Source: Mesorhizobium caraganae
GTDB taxonomy: Bacteria > Pseudomonadota > Alphaproteobacteria > Rhizobiales > Rhizobiaceae
DNA length: 64,000 nucleotides
Assembly: GCF_016836705.1 (NCBI RefSeq)
Contig: NZ_JAFCGY010000027.1
Coordinates: 1 to 64,000, forward strand
Direction of reading: 5' to 3'
Shown: in pieces, positions 8,093-16,665 of the stretch
Layout: every line of letters begins with the position of its first letter
Numbering within the stretch: the stretch's first letter is position 1
Notes under the pieces: generated by a model
Database searches by the model: none
Told to the model about the DNA's origin: nothing
Seen by the model: only the letters and a program-made list of their open reading frames with translations
Translations under genes and position numbers: made by a program

Positions 8093-9124
8093 TCACCGTT
8101 CGGTGAGCTTCAGTTCAATGCGGCGGTTCTTGTTGCGGGCCTCTTCGGTGTCGGCGGGGTCGAGCGGCTGAAATTCGCCGAAGCCGGCGGCGACCAGCCG
8201 ATTGGCGGGCACGCCGTTCTCGATCAGGAACTTGACCACCGACGTCGAGCGCGCCGTCGACAACTCCCAATTGTCGCGATAGCGGCCGGTGCCCGACAGC
8301 GGCTTGTTGTCGGTGTGGCCGTCGACGCGCAGCACCCAGTTGATCTCCGGCGGAATTTCCTTTTGCAGTTCGATGATGGCGTCGGCGAGCTTCTTCATCT
8401 CGACCTTGCCGGCATCGTTGATCACTTCGGAGCCGGTCGGAAACAGCACTTCCGACTGGAAGACGAAGCGGTCACCGACGATGCGGATGTTCTCGCGGTC
8501 GGCGAGGATTTCGCGCAACCGGCCGAAGAAGTCGGAGCGGTAGCGGTTCAGTTCCTGCACGCGCTGCGCCAGCGCGACGTTCAGCCGACGGCCGAGATCG
8601 GCGATCTTGGTGTTGGAATCGCGGTCGCGGGTTTCAGAGACGTTGAGGGCGTCCTCGAGCGCGCCGATCTGCTTGCGCAACGCCGCTATCTGCTGGTTGA
8701 GGATCTCGACCTGGCTCAGCGCCTGCTGGCTGATCTGGCGCTGGTTGTCGAGTTCGCCGCCCAGTTGAGCCGCACGCTGGTTGGCGGCGTCGCCGGCGCC
8801 CGCACCTTGCGCCAGCAATTGCTCCAGCCGGCTCTTATCGGCTTCCGCCGCCGACAGCGAGGCCTGCAGATTGGCCAGCGAATCATCCTTGTCCTGCGCC
8901 GTCGAGCGCTCCAGCGCCAGCAACTGCGTCAGTTCGTTGATCTGCGAGTTGAGGCGCGAGAGCACGGTGTCCTTGCCGGAGAGTTCGCGGCCGAGCAGGA
9001 ACTGCGCCAGCACGAAGACGGTGAGCAGGAACATGATGGCGAGCAACAGCGTCGACAGTGCGTCGACGAAGCCCGGCCAATAATCGATGCGGCGGTCGGT
9101 GCGACGGCCCCTGGCGAGCGCCAT
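8093..9124 (-). CDS. MotB/ZorB-like protein with OmpA peptidoglycan-binding domain
   Basis: 343 aa. A single N-terminal membrane helix (about residues 18-40) starts with Y-W-P-G-F-V-D-A-L-S-T; the Asp is at the position of the proton-binding Asp of MotB/ZorB stators. A long coiled coil follows (about 45-190, many L/Q/A heptads), then an OmpA-like domain (about 210-343) with D-G-H-T-D-N and N-R-R-I-E. It is encoded one base downstream of the MotA-like gene. Family knowledge says such pairs form proton-driven inner-membrane motors anchored to peptidoglycan. No flagellar gene is near, so a flagellar role is not indicated. Confidence 0.88.
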   Translation of the reverse strand: MALARGRRTDRRIDYWPGFVDALSTLLLAIMFLLTVFVLAQFLLGRELSGKDTVLSRLNSQINELTQLLALERSTAQDKDDSLANLQASLSAAEADKSRLEQLLAQGAGAGDAANQRAAQLGGELDNQRQISQQALSQVEILNQQIAALRKQIGALEDALNVSETRDRDSNTKIADLGRRLNVALAQRVQELNRYRSDFFGRLREILADRENIRIVGDRFVFQSEVLFPTGSEVINDAGKVEMKKLADAIIELQKEIPPEINWVLRVDGHTDNKPLSGTGRYRDNWELSTARSTSVVKFLIENGVPANRLVAAGFGEFQPLDPADTEEARNKNRRIELKLTER

Positions 9125-9125
9125 G

Positions 9126-10151
9126 CTAGTGCACTCCGGGCTTCTTCAGGGCGTCGGCGATCTTTTCCAGCGTGTTGCGCATCGCCTTCTGCTCGTCCGA
9201 CTGGGCTTCGACCCAGTCGCGCATGATCTGCTGCTCGGAGCGCATGTTCTTGACCAGGCCGGAAATGCCGTCGGCGAGATTGGCCATGGCGGTGGCGACG
9301 CGCGGATTGGAGCCGCCGCCGTTTTCCTGCATGCTGCGCAGCCGCTCCGACAAAAGGCGGATCTCGTCGGAAGGTTCGTTCTTGGCCGGATCGGCAACGA
9401 CGATGTCGGAGGAGAGATCGGTGACCGAGGACAGCCAGTTTTCAAGCTCGGTGTAGAAGCGGGTCTGGGCGCGGCCGGCCTGCAGGTCGAGGAAGCCGAG
9501 CACCAGCGAACCGGAAAGGCCGAACAGCGAGGACGAGAAGGCCGTGCCCATGCCGGCCAGCGGCGCCGACAGCCCCTGTTTCAGCGAATCGAGCACGGCG
9601 GCGGCGTCGCCGGTGCCGGGATCGAGCGATTCGATGGTCTCGCGGATCGAGCCGATGGTGTTCAAAAGACCCCAGAAGGTGCCGAGCAGGCCGAGGAACA
9701 CCAGCAGGCCGACGAGGTAGCGCGAGGTGTCGCGGCTTTCGTCGAGTCGGGTGGCGATCGAATCCAGCATGGTACGCATCGAGGAGGTCGAGAAGGCAAC
9801 GGTCGATGAACGGCCGATCATCGCCTTCATTGGCGCCAGCAGCACCGGTTCGGTGGTTTCGGAGCCGGCGCGGAAGGAATTGACCCAGCGCACTTCGCGA
9901 AACAGCCGTCCGACCTGGGCGAAGGCCAGCAGGATGCCGACCGCCAGCACACCGATGATAAGGCCGTTGAGGCCCGGATTGGTGGTGAAGGCGCTGGAGA
10001 TCTGGCGGGTGAGGATGGCGGCGATGAAGGCGACGATGAACAGGAAGATGACCATGGTCAGGAGGAAGACCTGTGGGCTCGACAGCTTGTGCGGATCGTA
10101 CATCAGGACATCAGAGCGCCTGCCCACGCCGAAAGATCTGAGAAAAGCCAT
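9126..10151 (-). CDS. MotA/TolQ/ExbB/ZorA-like proton channel subunit
   Basis: 341 aa. Two N-terminal transmembrane helices (about 35-85) and a second pair around residues 145-225, including G-L-L-G-T-F-W-G-L-L, match the MotA/TolQ/ExbB channel fold. The C-terminal third is a cytoplasmic helical tail with coiled-coil character. Its stop is one base before the MotB-like partner, which argues for a stoichiometric complex. The start at 10151 is chosen over longer frames that run into a dispersed repeat. The pair resembles ZorAB of Zorya defence systems but no ZorC/D/E-like gene is adjacent. Confidence 0.85.
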   Translation of the reverse strand: MAFLRSFGVGRRSDVLMYDPHKLSSPQVFLLTMVIFLFIVAFIAAILTRQISSAFTTNPGLNGLIIGVLAVGILLAFAQVGRLFREVRWVNSFRAGSETTEPVLLAPMKAMIGRSSTVAFSTSSMRTMLDSIATRLDESRDTSRYLVGLLVFLGLLGTFWGLLNTIGSIRETIESLDPGTGDAAAVLDSLKQGLSAPLAGMGTAFSSSLFGLSGSLVLGFLDLQAGRAQTRFYTELENWLSSVTDLSSDIVVADPAKNEPSDEIRLLSERLRSMQENGGGSNPRVATAMANLADGISGLVKNMRSEQQIMRDWVEAQSDEQKAMRNTLEKIADALKKPGVH

Positions 10152-10185
10152 CCGTGCCCCGATTCCGATGCTCTTTATTTGCCTT

Positions 10186-10231
10186 GACGCAATTCCGAAC
10201 GGGAAACCGCTCACACTTTCCCGGAATTGCT
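10186..10231. repeat. Dispersed intergenic palindrome, copy 1
   Basis: GCAATTCCG (10189-10197) and CGGAATTGC (10222-10230) are perfect outer arms around a core containing GGGAAACCG and CACACTTTCC. Closely similar copies lie at 32297 and 62538, with diverged ones at 45976 and 53504. It sits 35 bases upstream of the MotA-like start. Confidence 0.85.
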
Positions 10232-10333
10232 CCAGTGCCGCCGATCACGTAATTCGCGACTCTAAACGGAATTGTGACCAAATTGAATGGCGCTTGGCAA
10301 TATCGCCCGACAGATCGGGCCGCGCTCCGCCTT

Positions 10334-11029
10334 TCAGAGGCGGTTGATAACCAGGCAGTCGACCATGGCGGCAAGATGCAGCCCGGCACCGGTGATGACG
10401 AAGCCATGCCAGACGGCATTGTGGAAGCGCAGCCCCTTCCAGGCGAAGAAGATGACGCCGCAGGAATAGACGATGCCGCCGGCGACGATCAGCGCGATCG
10501 ACGTTGTCGGCAATGTCGCGACCAGCGGCTTGACCAGAACGATGCCGCTCCAGCCAATGGCGAGATAGAAGACTATGGCCAGGCGGTCGAAGCGACCGGG
10601 CAGAAATACTTTTATGGCGATACCGGTCACAGCCGCGGTCCAGACAAGGACAATCATCGGCAGCGCCAACGGCGAGCCGTCGAGCTGGGCCAGAAAGGGC
10701 GTGTAGGTAGCGGCGATCAGTAGGTAGATCGCTGCATGGTCGAAGCGCCGCAAGATCCATTTTGCCGGCGATGTCACCGGCCACAGATTGTAGGTGAGCG
10801 ACACCGATAGCACGGTCAGCAGCGATACCACATAGAAGGCGACGGCGATGTATTCGCCCGGACCAGCATGGAACGCGGCTAGCGCCAGCAAGGCCGAGCC
10901 CGCCGCTATCGCCAGCACGATGCCGACCGCGTGCACAACGCCGTCGGCGATCATCTCCGCACGCGAATACTGCCAGCGCCCGACAAAGGGGATATCGATT
11001 GGCGTTTCTGGCGGGGATAGTGGCGGCAT
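10334..11029 (-). CDS. Haemolysin III / YqfA (TrhA) family membrane protein
   Basis: 231 aa with seven predicted transmembrane helices. The conserved family residues are visible: E-M-I-A-D-G-V-V-H-A-V-G near residue 25, F-D-H-A-A-I-Y-L-L-I-A-A-T-Y-T-P near 95, and a C-terminal H-x(3)-H pair in V-W-H-G-F-V-I-T-G-A-G-L-H, together the likely metal site of the PAQR/HlyIII fold. Role in bacteria is unsettled (membrane homeostasis proposed); haemolytic activity should not be assumed. Single gene. Confidence 0.9.
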   Translation of the reverse strand: MPPLSPPETPIDIPFVGRWQYSRAEMIADGVVHAVGIVLAIAAGSALLALAAFHAGPGEYIAVAFYVVSLLTVLSVSLTYNLWPVTSPAKWILRRFDHAAIYLLIAATYTPFLAQLDGSPLALPMIVLVWTAAVTGIAIKVFLPGRFDRLAIVFYLAIGWSGIVLVKPLVATLPTTSIALIVAGGIVYSCGVIFFAWKGLRFHNAVWHGFVITGAGLHLAAMVDCLVINRL

Positions 11030-11115
11030 GCGCGAAGGTCCTTCGTCCCCCCTTTATCTGGGCGGTCGCCGGGCAGTATTTCAAGCTTTGGTTGCGGTTT
11101 TGCGACTGCGGCGCT

Positions 11116-11916
11116 TCAGCGCGCCGAGATCGGCTTCTTCACCGCCTTGAGCAGCGCGCGCTGGATCACTTCGTTGCCGGCAACGACCGAGCCGGCGTTG
11201 AGCATGTCCTGGCCGCCATCCATGTCGGAGACGAAGCCGCCAGCTTCGCGGACCAAGAGCAGACCGGCGGCGATGTCCCAGGCCGACAGGCCGGTTTCCC
11301 AGAAGCCGTCCATGCGGCCAGCGGCGACGTAGGCGAGATCGAGCGCGGCCGAACCCAGGCGGCGCACGCCGGAGACCTCGGCCATCACATTGCGCAGCTC
11401 GACCAGGAAATTGCCGTGCTGGCCGTGGCCGAGATGCGGGATGCCGCAGCCGATCACGCAGTCGGTGAGCTTGATACGGCCGGCGACGCGCAGCCGGCGA
11501 TCGTTCATGAAAGCGCCGCCGCCGCGCTCGGCGGTGTAGAGCTCGTCCATCGCCGGATTGTAGATGACGGCGGCGACGAGCTGACCCTGGCGCTCCAGCG
11601 CGATCGAGATGGAAAAGATCGGAATGCCATGCAGGAAATTGGTGGTGCCGTCGAGCGGGTCGACGATCCAGCGGTGCTGGTCGTCGTCGCCTTCGACCGC
11701 GCCGCGCTCTTCCATCAGGAAGGCATAGCCCGGCCGCGCCTTCGACAGTTCGGCAAACAGGATGTCCTCGGCCTTGCGGTCGGCCTGGCTGACATAGTCG
11801 CCCGGCCCCTTCATCGACACCTGCAGGTTCTGCACCTCGCCGAAGTCGCGCGACAGCGAGCGGCCGGCCTTCATGGCGGCCTGGACCATGACGTTGAGAA
11901 GTGCTGAGCGTGCCAT
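11116..11916 (-). CDS. suhB: Inositol-1-monophosphatase family protein
   Basis: 266 aa, normal length. Metal and substrate motifs are visible: L-M-E-E-R-G near residue 70, D-P-L-D-G-T-T-N-F near 90 and W-D-I-A-A-G near 215, the lithium-sensitive phosphatase signature. The reaction is hydrolysis of myo-inositol-1-phosphate; SuhB homologues also act in rRNA antitermination in enterobacteria, which is untested here. AGGAAG precedes the ATG. The next gene on the strand is 30 bases away and reads the other way in time (efp lies upstream at 12513), so efp and suhB may share a transcript. Confidence 0.93.
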   Translation of the reverse strand: MARSALLNVMVQAAMKAGRSLSRDFGEVQNLQVSMKGPGDYVSQADRKAEDILFAELSKARPGYAFLMEERGAVEGDDDQHRWIVDPLDGTTNFLHGIPIFSISIALERQGQLVAAVIYNPAMDELYTAERGGGAFMNDRRLRVAGRIKLTDCVIGCGIPHLGHGQHGNFLVELRNVMAEVSGVRRLGSAALDLAYVAAGRMDGFWETGLSAWDIAAGLLLVREAGGFVSDMDGGQDMLNAGSVVAGNEVIQRALLKAVKKPISAR

Positions 11917-11946
11917 CGTGTTTCTTCCTGCTGCTGCGCCTTAAGA

Positions 11947-12513
11947 TCAGTCTGCGCGGCGCATGTAGGTGAGCTCGTTGGTGTCGACGACGATGCGTTC
12001 GCCGGCGCCGATGAATGGCGGCACCAGCACGCGAATGCCGTTTTCCAGCACCGCCGGCTTATAGGAAGACGCCGCCGTCTGGCCCTTCACCACCGGGTCG
12101 GCCTCGGTGATGGTCAGCGTCACCTGGTCGGGCAGCGAAATGCCGATCGGCCTGTCCTCATAAAGCTGGACCGTCACCATCATGCCGTCCTGCAGGAAGG
12201 CGGCACGATCGCCAACGAAATCCTTCGCCAGCTCGAGCTGCTCGTAGCTCTGGGTGTCCATGAACACCAGCGCGTCGTCCTGTGCGTAGAGGAAGGAAAA
12301 ATCCTTCAGGTCGAGCCGGATCTGCTCGACGGTCTCAGCCGAACGGAAGCGTTCGTTGAGCTTGGTGCCGTTGATCAGGTTCTTCAGTTCGACCTGGTTG
12401 TAGGCGCCGCCCTTGCCGGGCTTGACGGTGTTGGTCTTGACCGCCACCCAGAGGCCGCCATCGTGCTCGATGACATAGCCGGGACGGATTTCGTTGCCAT
12501 TGATCTTGGCCAT
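11947..12513 (-). CDS. efp: Elongation factor P
   Basis: 188 aa, the standard EF-P length, beginning M-A-K-I-N-G-N-E-I-R-P-G. It relieves ribosome stalling at polyproline. The loop K-P-G-K-G-G-A-Y carries the lysine that is beta-lysylated in EpmA-containing bacteria. The C-terminal OB domain ends in V-V-D-T-N-E-L-T-Y-M-R-R. The annotated frame extends 27 codons further upstream but those residues do not match the family. Polyproline-rich proteins in this window (TolA, the 48557 protein) are plausible clients. Confidence 0.96.
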   Translation of the reverse strand: MAKINGNEIRPGYVIEHDGGLWVAVKTNTVKPGKGGAYNQVELKNLINGTKLNERFRSAETVEQIRLDLKDFSFLYAQDDALVFMDTQSYEQLELAKDFVGDRAAFLQDGMMVTVQLYEDRPIGISLPDQVTLTITEADPVVKGQTAASSYKPAVLENGIRVLVPPFIGAGERIVVDTNELTYMRRAD

Positions 12514-12618
12514 GATGATGTTGATCCGGGAATGAGATGGTCGCTGGACAAGCGATTTCGGGCTCCCAAGACCACAAAACACCCGAAGAGGCAAGGGAGC
12601 GGGGGATGCAAGGCACGC

Positions 12619-13758
12619 TCAGGGCAGGCGGTTGGCCTTCTGCAAGGCCTGCTTGGTCTGGTCGTCGGTCAGCCCTTGCAGGAAATCGTCCATCTCCGGA
12701 TCGATAAGGCCGGCGCGGCGGGCGACCACGTACCAGGCCCCGGCCAGGATCAGGTCGGGATCGGTGCCGATACCGCCCATGTAAAGCTTTGCCAGACGGT
12801 TCTGGGCGGCGACGTTGCCGCCTTCCGCTGCCTGCTTCATCCAGTTGAAGCCGGATTTCAGGTCGCGAACACCACCGCGGCCTTCGATCATCCAGGCGGC
12901 AAGATCGATCTGCGCGGTGTCGTAGTTCTGCCTTGCGGCCTGCGCCAGCAGGCGGCGTGCCTGGGCATCGTCGTGCGGCTTGCCGCCGACGCCATTGGCG
13001 TAGACCTGCGCCATCGCATACTGCGCGTCGGCAAGGCCGGTCGCCGCGGCGCGCTCATAATAGGGCACGGCCCTGGCGATGCCGGCATCGCCCGGATCCT
13101 GCTGTACCAGCAGCTGCGCGAAGTTGAACTGCGCCAGGCGATTGCCGGCTTCGGCGGCGGCCTGCATCAGGGCGTAGGCTTCCTTCTCGTCCTTCTTGAC
13201 GTAGCGGCCGTCGAGCAGCATCAGCGCGTACTGGAATTGCGATTCAGGAATCCCCTGTTCGGCGGCCTGCGCATACCATTTGGCGGCCTCCGCCGGGTTG
13301 AGCGGCACACCCAGCCCGCGCGACAGGATCTCGGCCACCAGCGTTTGCGCCGCCGGGTCGCCATTCTGGGCCCGTACCAACGCCAGATTGTAGGCGGTCT
13401 TGTAGAGGCCGCGCTGGAAAGCGCCATAGGCCGGGTCCGCCGGCTTGGCGCCGAAACGCTCGGGATTGATGGCGTCGGCCGAGGGCAGCGGCGCGGTCGT
13501 CGCGGGCTGCGGCAGCGGGGTGTCGATCGGCTTGTCGACATGAACGCCAGAACCCGTGGTGCCGGTGTTTGGGGCGCCGGCCTTTGCGGCAGCCGCATCG
13601 GGGGCCTTCGCATCCGGCGCGCTGATGTCGGGTGTGCCGGTATCGGGTCCGCTCGTATCGGGCCTGGGCTGCGGCAGCGGAATGGGTTCCGCGGCCATCG
13701 CCGCCCCGCTCATCAAGGCCGCAACGAAAACCGCGATAGCAAGTCCTGGTCGGCGCAC
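12619..13758 (-). CDS. Sel1-repeat (SLR/TPR-like) secreted protein
   Basis: 379 aa from GTG 13758, which is one base past the ThiE-like stop and preceded by GAGGAC; the longer frame overlaps the neighbour and is rejected. A signal peptide ends at A-A-M-A-A-E-P. A Pro/Asp/Ala-rich linker (about 25-85) follows, then at least five Sel1 repeats of the A-x-x-W-Y-x-x-A-A-x-x-G type (about 110-330). Sel1 repeats are protein-interaction scaffolds; the partner is unknown. Coupling to the ThiE-like gene suggests only co-transcription. Confidence 0.85.
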   Translation of the reverse strand: MRRPGLAIAVFVAALMSGAAMAAEPIPLPQPRPDTSGPDTGTPDISAPDAKAPDAAAAKAGAPNTGTTGSGVHVDKPIDTPLPQPATTAPLPSADAINPERFGAKPADPAYGAFQRGLYKTAYNLALVRAQNGDPAAQTLVAEILSRGLGVPLNPAEAAKWYAQAAEQGIPESQFQYALMLLDGRYVKKDEKEAYALMQAAAEAGNRLAQFNFAQLLVQQDPGDAGIARAVPYYERAAATGLADAQYAMAQVYANGVGGKPHDDAQARRLLAQAARQNYDTAQIDLAAWMIEGRGGVRDLKSGFNWMKQAAEGGNVAAQNRLAKLYMGGIGTDPDLILAGAWYVVARRAGLIDPEMDDFLQGLTDDQTKQALQKANRLP

Positions 13759-13759
13759 G

Positions 13760-14407
13760 TCAGTCCTCGAAGCGCGGCGCGGTTTCGTCGAGCAGCGCAT
13801 TGGCGGCAGCAATCGCCGCTTTCGGATCGGCGCCGTCGGCGAAGACAACGCTGGACAATGCCACGAATTCGGCGCCGGTGTCCGCCACTGCCTCAACCGA
13901 GGCCAGGTCCGACCCGGCCATGACGATGCAAGGGATCTGGATCATGTCGGCCCACCAGCGGCCGAGTGACAGATTGCGCGGATGCGGCTCCGGCTTGTTG
14001 TCGTAGCCGAAGCGGCCGAAGAAGATGTAATCGGGCCTGGTCTCGCCGAGTTCCAGCGCGTCGTCGCGGGTCTTGGCGCCGCCGGCGCCGACCATCATCT
14101 TTCCCTCGAAGTGCTCGATGGTCTCGGCGAGTGCGTCCTTGGAGACCTCGACATGAATGCCGTCGGCCTGGACGCGGCCGGCAATGCGGGTGTCGCCAGC
14201 GATGATGACGGCGATACCGGCGGCCTGCGCCACAGGCACGATCTGTTCGGCAAAGGCCTGGAAGGCAGCCTCGTCCATGCCGTTTTCAGGCAGGATCAGC
14301 GAAGCGACGTCGCCGCCCTCAAAGGCCGCCGCAATGCGCTCGGCCGGCGCGTCCTTGGGCGCGATCAGCACGATGCGGCAGCGGTTGGGGGGTGTTGCGT
14401 CGTTCAT
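13760..14407 (-). CDS. ThiE-like (thiamine-phosphate synthase family) protein
   Basis: 215 aa from ATG 14407. The TIM-barrel pattern of ThiE/TenI is recognisable: Q-A-D-G-I-H-V near residue 85, G-A-G-G-A-K-T-R-D-D-A near 112, D-Y-I-F-F-G-R-F-G near 130 and a phosphate-loop-like end A-L-S-S-V-V-F. Several consensus elements of active ThiE are changed: the usual D-G-V-H-L-G-Q is D-G-I-H-V-E-V and the G-x-S-x-H segment is absent. It may be a divergent synthase or a TenI-like paralogue with another role. No thi operon surrounds it. Confidence 0.7.
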   Translation of the reverse strand: MNDATPPNRCRIVLIAPKDAPAERIAAAFEGGDVASLILPENGMDEAAFQAFAEQIVPVAQAAGIAVIIAGDTRIAGRVQADGIHVEVSKDALAETIEHFEGKMMVGAGGAKTRDDALELGETRPDYIFFGRFGYDNKPEPHPRNLSLGRWWADMIQIPCIVMAGSDLASVEAVADTGAEFVALSSVVFADGADPKAAIAAANALLDETAPRFED

Positions 14408-14472
14408 TGGCTTTCGATCCGGGATTTCGCCTATGCCGGGCGAAGATGGTTGCAATGCGGCATAGAGCAAAG

Positions 14473-14495
14473 CGCCCGCCTTGAACAGGCGGGCG
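14473..14495 (-). terminator. Hairpin downstream of EamA gene
   Basis: CGCCCGCC (14473-14480) pairs with GGCGGGCG (14488-14495), loop of seven. It lies between the stop of the EamA gene and the ThiE-like start on the same strand. The U-tract is poor, so termination efficiency is doubtful. Confidence 0.5.
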
Positions 14496-14549
14496 AGGAT
14501 CGATGCGATGGCTTGGTTTACGATCACCGGCGAGCGGCCGGTCTGCGTC

Positions 14550-15461
14550 TCATTTGACGGCTTGCGGGCTTTCGACCGGCGGTTTGGCTTTCCACAATGT
14601 CCAGCCGAGGTTCATGCCGGCTGCCGCGATCAGGATGGCGGCGGCGCCGACGAGCTGGGCCGGATGCAGCCGGTGGCCGAACGCAATGACATCGACCAGG
14701 ATCGCCACGACCGGGTAGATGAAAGACAGCGATCCCTGCAGGTGTGTCGGCAGTTTCTGGATGGCGCCATACATCAATATGTACACCAGGCCGGTGTGGA
14801 CGACGCCAAGCGTCACCAGCATGGCCCAGCTCCACGTGTCGGCGGGCAAATGGGAGAGGTTGGCAAAGGGCGCCAGCATGACGACGCCGACGCAGACCTG
14901 GATCAGCGCGATCAGATGCGGTGGGGTCCCCTTCAGCTTTTTGGCGACGATGGCCGCGACGGCCCAGAAGAAGGCCGCGCCAAGCGCCATGACGATGCCG
15001 GTGACATAATCGGTGCCGACGATGCCGGAACCGGCATCGGGCCCTGTCTGCACGATCAACAGCATGCCGGCGAAGGCGATGCCGAGCCAGGTCAGCTTGG
15101 TCAGGGTCAGTCGCTCGCCGAAGAACAGCGCGCCGAAACCGACCAGCATGAACGGTTGGGTGTTGTAGACTGCCGTGGCGATCGAGATCGAGGCGCGGGA
15201 GAAGGCGCTGAACAGCAACAGCCAATTGATGACGATGGCCGCGCCGCCGAGCGCGGCGATGGCAAGAATGCGCAATGTCAGCCTGCCGCGCAGCAGCCCA
15301 AGTGCTGCACAGGTGATGAGCAGCGCCACCGCACCGAAGGCGCAGCGCCAGAACACCACGTCCATGACGGGCTGGTCCGACATGACGACGAACCAGCCGA
15401 TCGTGCCAATGATTGTCATCGCCGCCGTCATCTCGATCGTGCCGCGCACCGTGCTGTCCAT
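14550..15461 (-). CDS. EamA/DMT-family exporter
   Basis: 303 aa with ten predicted transmembrane helices in two EamA repeats (about 10-135 and 150-285). ATG 15461 follows AGAGG at 8 bases. DMT exporters of this group move amino acids or other small metabolites out of the cell. It is divergent from an Lrp/AsnC regulator at 15595, the common pairing for amino-acid exporters, so export of an amino acid sensed by that regulator is likely though the substrate is unknown. Confidence 0.88.
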   Translation of the reverse strand: MDSTVRGTIEMTAAMTIIGTIGWFVVMSDQPVMDVVFWRCAFGAVALLITCAALGLLRGRLTLRILAIAALGGAAIVINWLLLFSAFSRASISIATAVYNTQPFMLVGFGALFFGERLTLTKLTWLGIAFAGMLLIVQTGPDAGSGIVGTDYVTGIVMALGAAFFWAVAAIVAKKLKGTPPHLIALIQVCVGVVMLAPFANLSHLPADTWSWAMLVTLGVVHTGLVYILMYGAIQKLPTHLQGSLSFIYPVVAILVDVIAFGHRLHPAQLVGAAAILIAAAGMNLGWTLWKAKPPVESPQAVK

Positions 15462-15594
15462 GACAATACCTCTGATATCTGTTTGAGGCTGGATAATCTC
15501 ATGCAATCCTGAGGGTTTATATGATTTATAAAAGGTGATATGTGGGCGTACCCTAATTTAATAAGGCGATCTTCGCCTTTTGCGAGGGAATGAA

Positions 15595-16038
15595 ATGCTG
15601 GACGATCTGGACAGAAAGCTTCTCGACATCCTGGTCAAGGATTCCCGGGCTTCATTGAAGGAACTGGCGCAGCAGGTCGGGCTGTCGTCGCCCAGCGTGT
15701 CCGAGCGGCTGCGGCGGCTCGAGGAGCGCGGCGTCATCCGCGCCTTCACTGTCGAGATCGACCCGGAGGCGCTGGGCTATCCGCTGCAGGCGATCGTGCG
15801 TATCCGGCCATTGCCGGGCAAGTTGCATATCGTCCAGCAGCTGATTGAGGAGATCCCCGAGTTCGGTGAATGCGACAAGGTCACCGGCGACGATTGTTTC
15901 GTGGCGCGACTTTATGTGCGTTCGATGAGCGAGCTCGACAAGCTGCTCGACCGCATCGCCGACAAGGCCGAAACCAGCACCGCCATCATCAAGGCGCAGC
16001 CGATCCGGCGCCGCCCGCCGCCGATGGGGAATGCTTAG
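15595..16038 (+). CDS. Lrp/AsnC-family transcriptional regulator
   Basis: 147 aa from ATG 15595 with GAGGG upstream. An N-terminal winged helix-turn-helix (L-D-R-K-L-L-D-I-L then L-S-S-P-S-V-S-E-R-L-R-R-L) is followed by an effector RAM/AsnC domain (about 65-140, with V-T-G-D-D-C-F). It is divergent from the EamA exporter and probably controls it. Its TAG stop overlaps the TAA stop of the convergent acetyltransferase gene by two bases (TTAG at 16035-16038). Confidence 0.92.
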   Translation: MLDDLDRKLLDILVKDSRASLKELAQQVGLSSPSVSERLRRLEERGVIRAFTVEIDPEALGYPLQAIVRIRPLPGKLHIVQQLIEEIPEFGECDKVTGDDCFVARLYVRSMSELDKLLDRIADKAETSTAIIKAQPIRRRPPPMGNA

Positions 16039-16493
16039 AGTTCCAGCTTGTAGCCGATGTGGCTGGCCTTGAAGCCGAGCCGGTCATAGAAGCGGTGCGC
16101 GTCGTGGCGGCTCTTGTTGGTGGTCAGCTGGACAATTTTGCAGCCGCGTGCGCGGCATTGTTCGACCGCCCATTCCAGCAGGCGCTGTCCCAGCCTTTCA
16201 CCGCGCCGGTCGGCGGCGACGCGGACAGCCTCGATCTGGCCGCGCCAGGCGCCCTGCAGCGACAGGCCGGCAAGATAGCTGATCTGCAGCGTGCCGATGA
16301 CGTGGCCGCCGTCCGTCATCACGGCCAGAAACAGGTTGGGGTCGGCGTTCACAGCCGCAAAGGCGTCGCGATAGGCTTTGGCCAGCGGTTCGCTTGCGTC
16401 TTCGCGGCTGCGGCCGAGCGGATCGTCCGCAAGCATGGCGACGATGGCCGGCAGGTCAATTTCCTCGGCGCGGCGGATCTGGACTTCGCTCAT
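16035..16493 (-). CDS. GNAT-family N-acetyltransferase
   Basis: 152 aa from ATG 16493, preceded by GAGG. The acetyl-CoA-binding segment V-R-V-A-A-D-R-R-G-E-R-L-G-Q-R-L-L (about residues 82-98) follows the R/Q-x-x-G-x-G/A pattern, and the C-terminal N-K-S-R-H-D-A-H-R-F-Y-D-R-L-G-F-K completes the fold. Substrate unknown. Convergent with the Lrp regulator. Confidence 0.9.
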   Translation of the reverse strand: MSEVQIRRAEEIDLPAIVAMLADDPLGRSREDASEPLAKAYRDAFAAVNADPNLFLAVMTDGGHVIGTLQISYLAGLSLQGAWRGQIEAVRVAADRRGERLGQRLLEWAVEQCRARGCKIVQLTTNKSRHDAHRFYDRLGFKASHIGYKLEL

Positions 16494-16665
16494 TCTCGAA
16501 ACCTCATGCGGGGACGGTGCCTTATGCATCGACGGCAATCGTGCCGCAAATCCGACGCCGGTGCCTTACGCACAATTGATCGCCACAGCCGGCATTTTCA
16601 TGGTCGCGGTGCACGGGTTTCTGGGCTATTGCAGGGCCAGTCTTCCCTCCAGCCTCCCTCACTTC

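Noticed and set aside
8093..10151. Full Zorya defence system
   Set aside because: Neighbours are haemolysin III and a small secreted protein. No helicase, nuclease or HNH partner exists nearby, so only the motor-like pair is reported.
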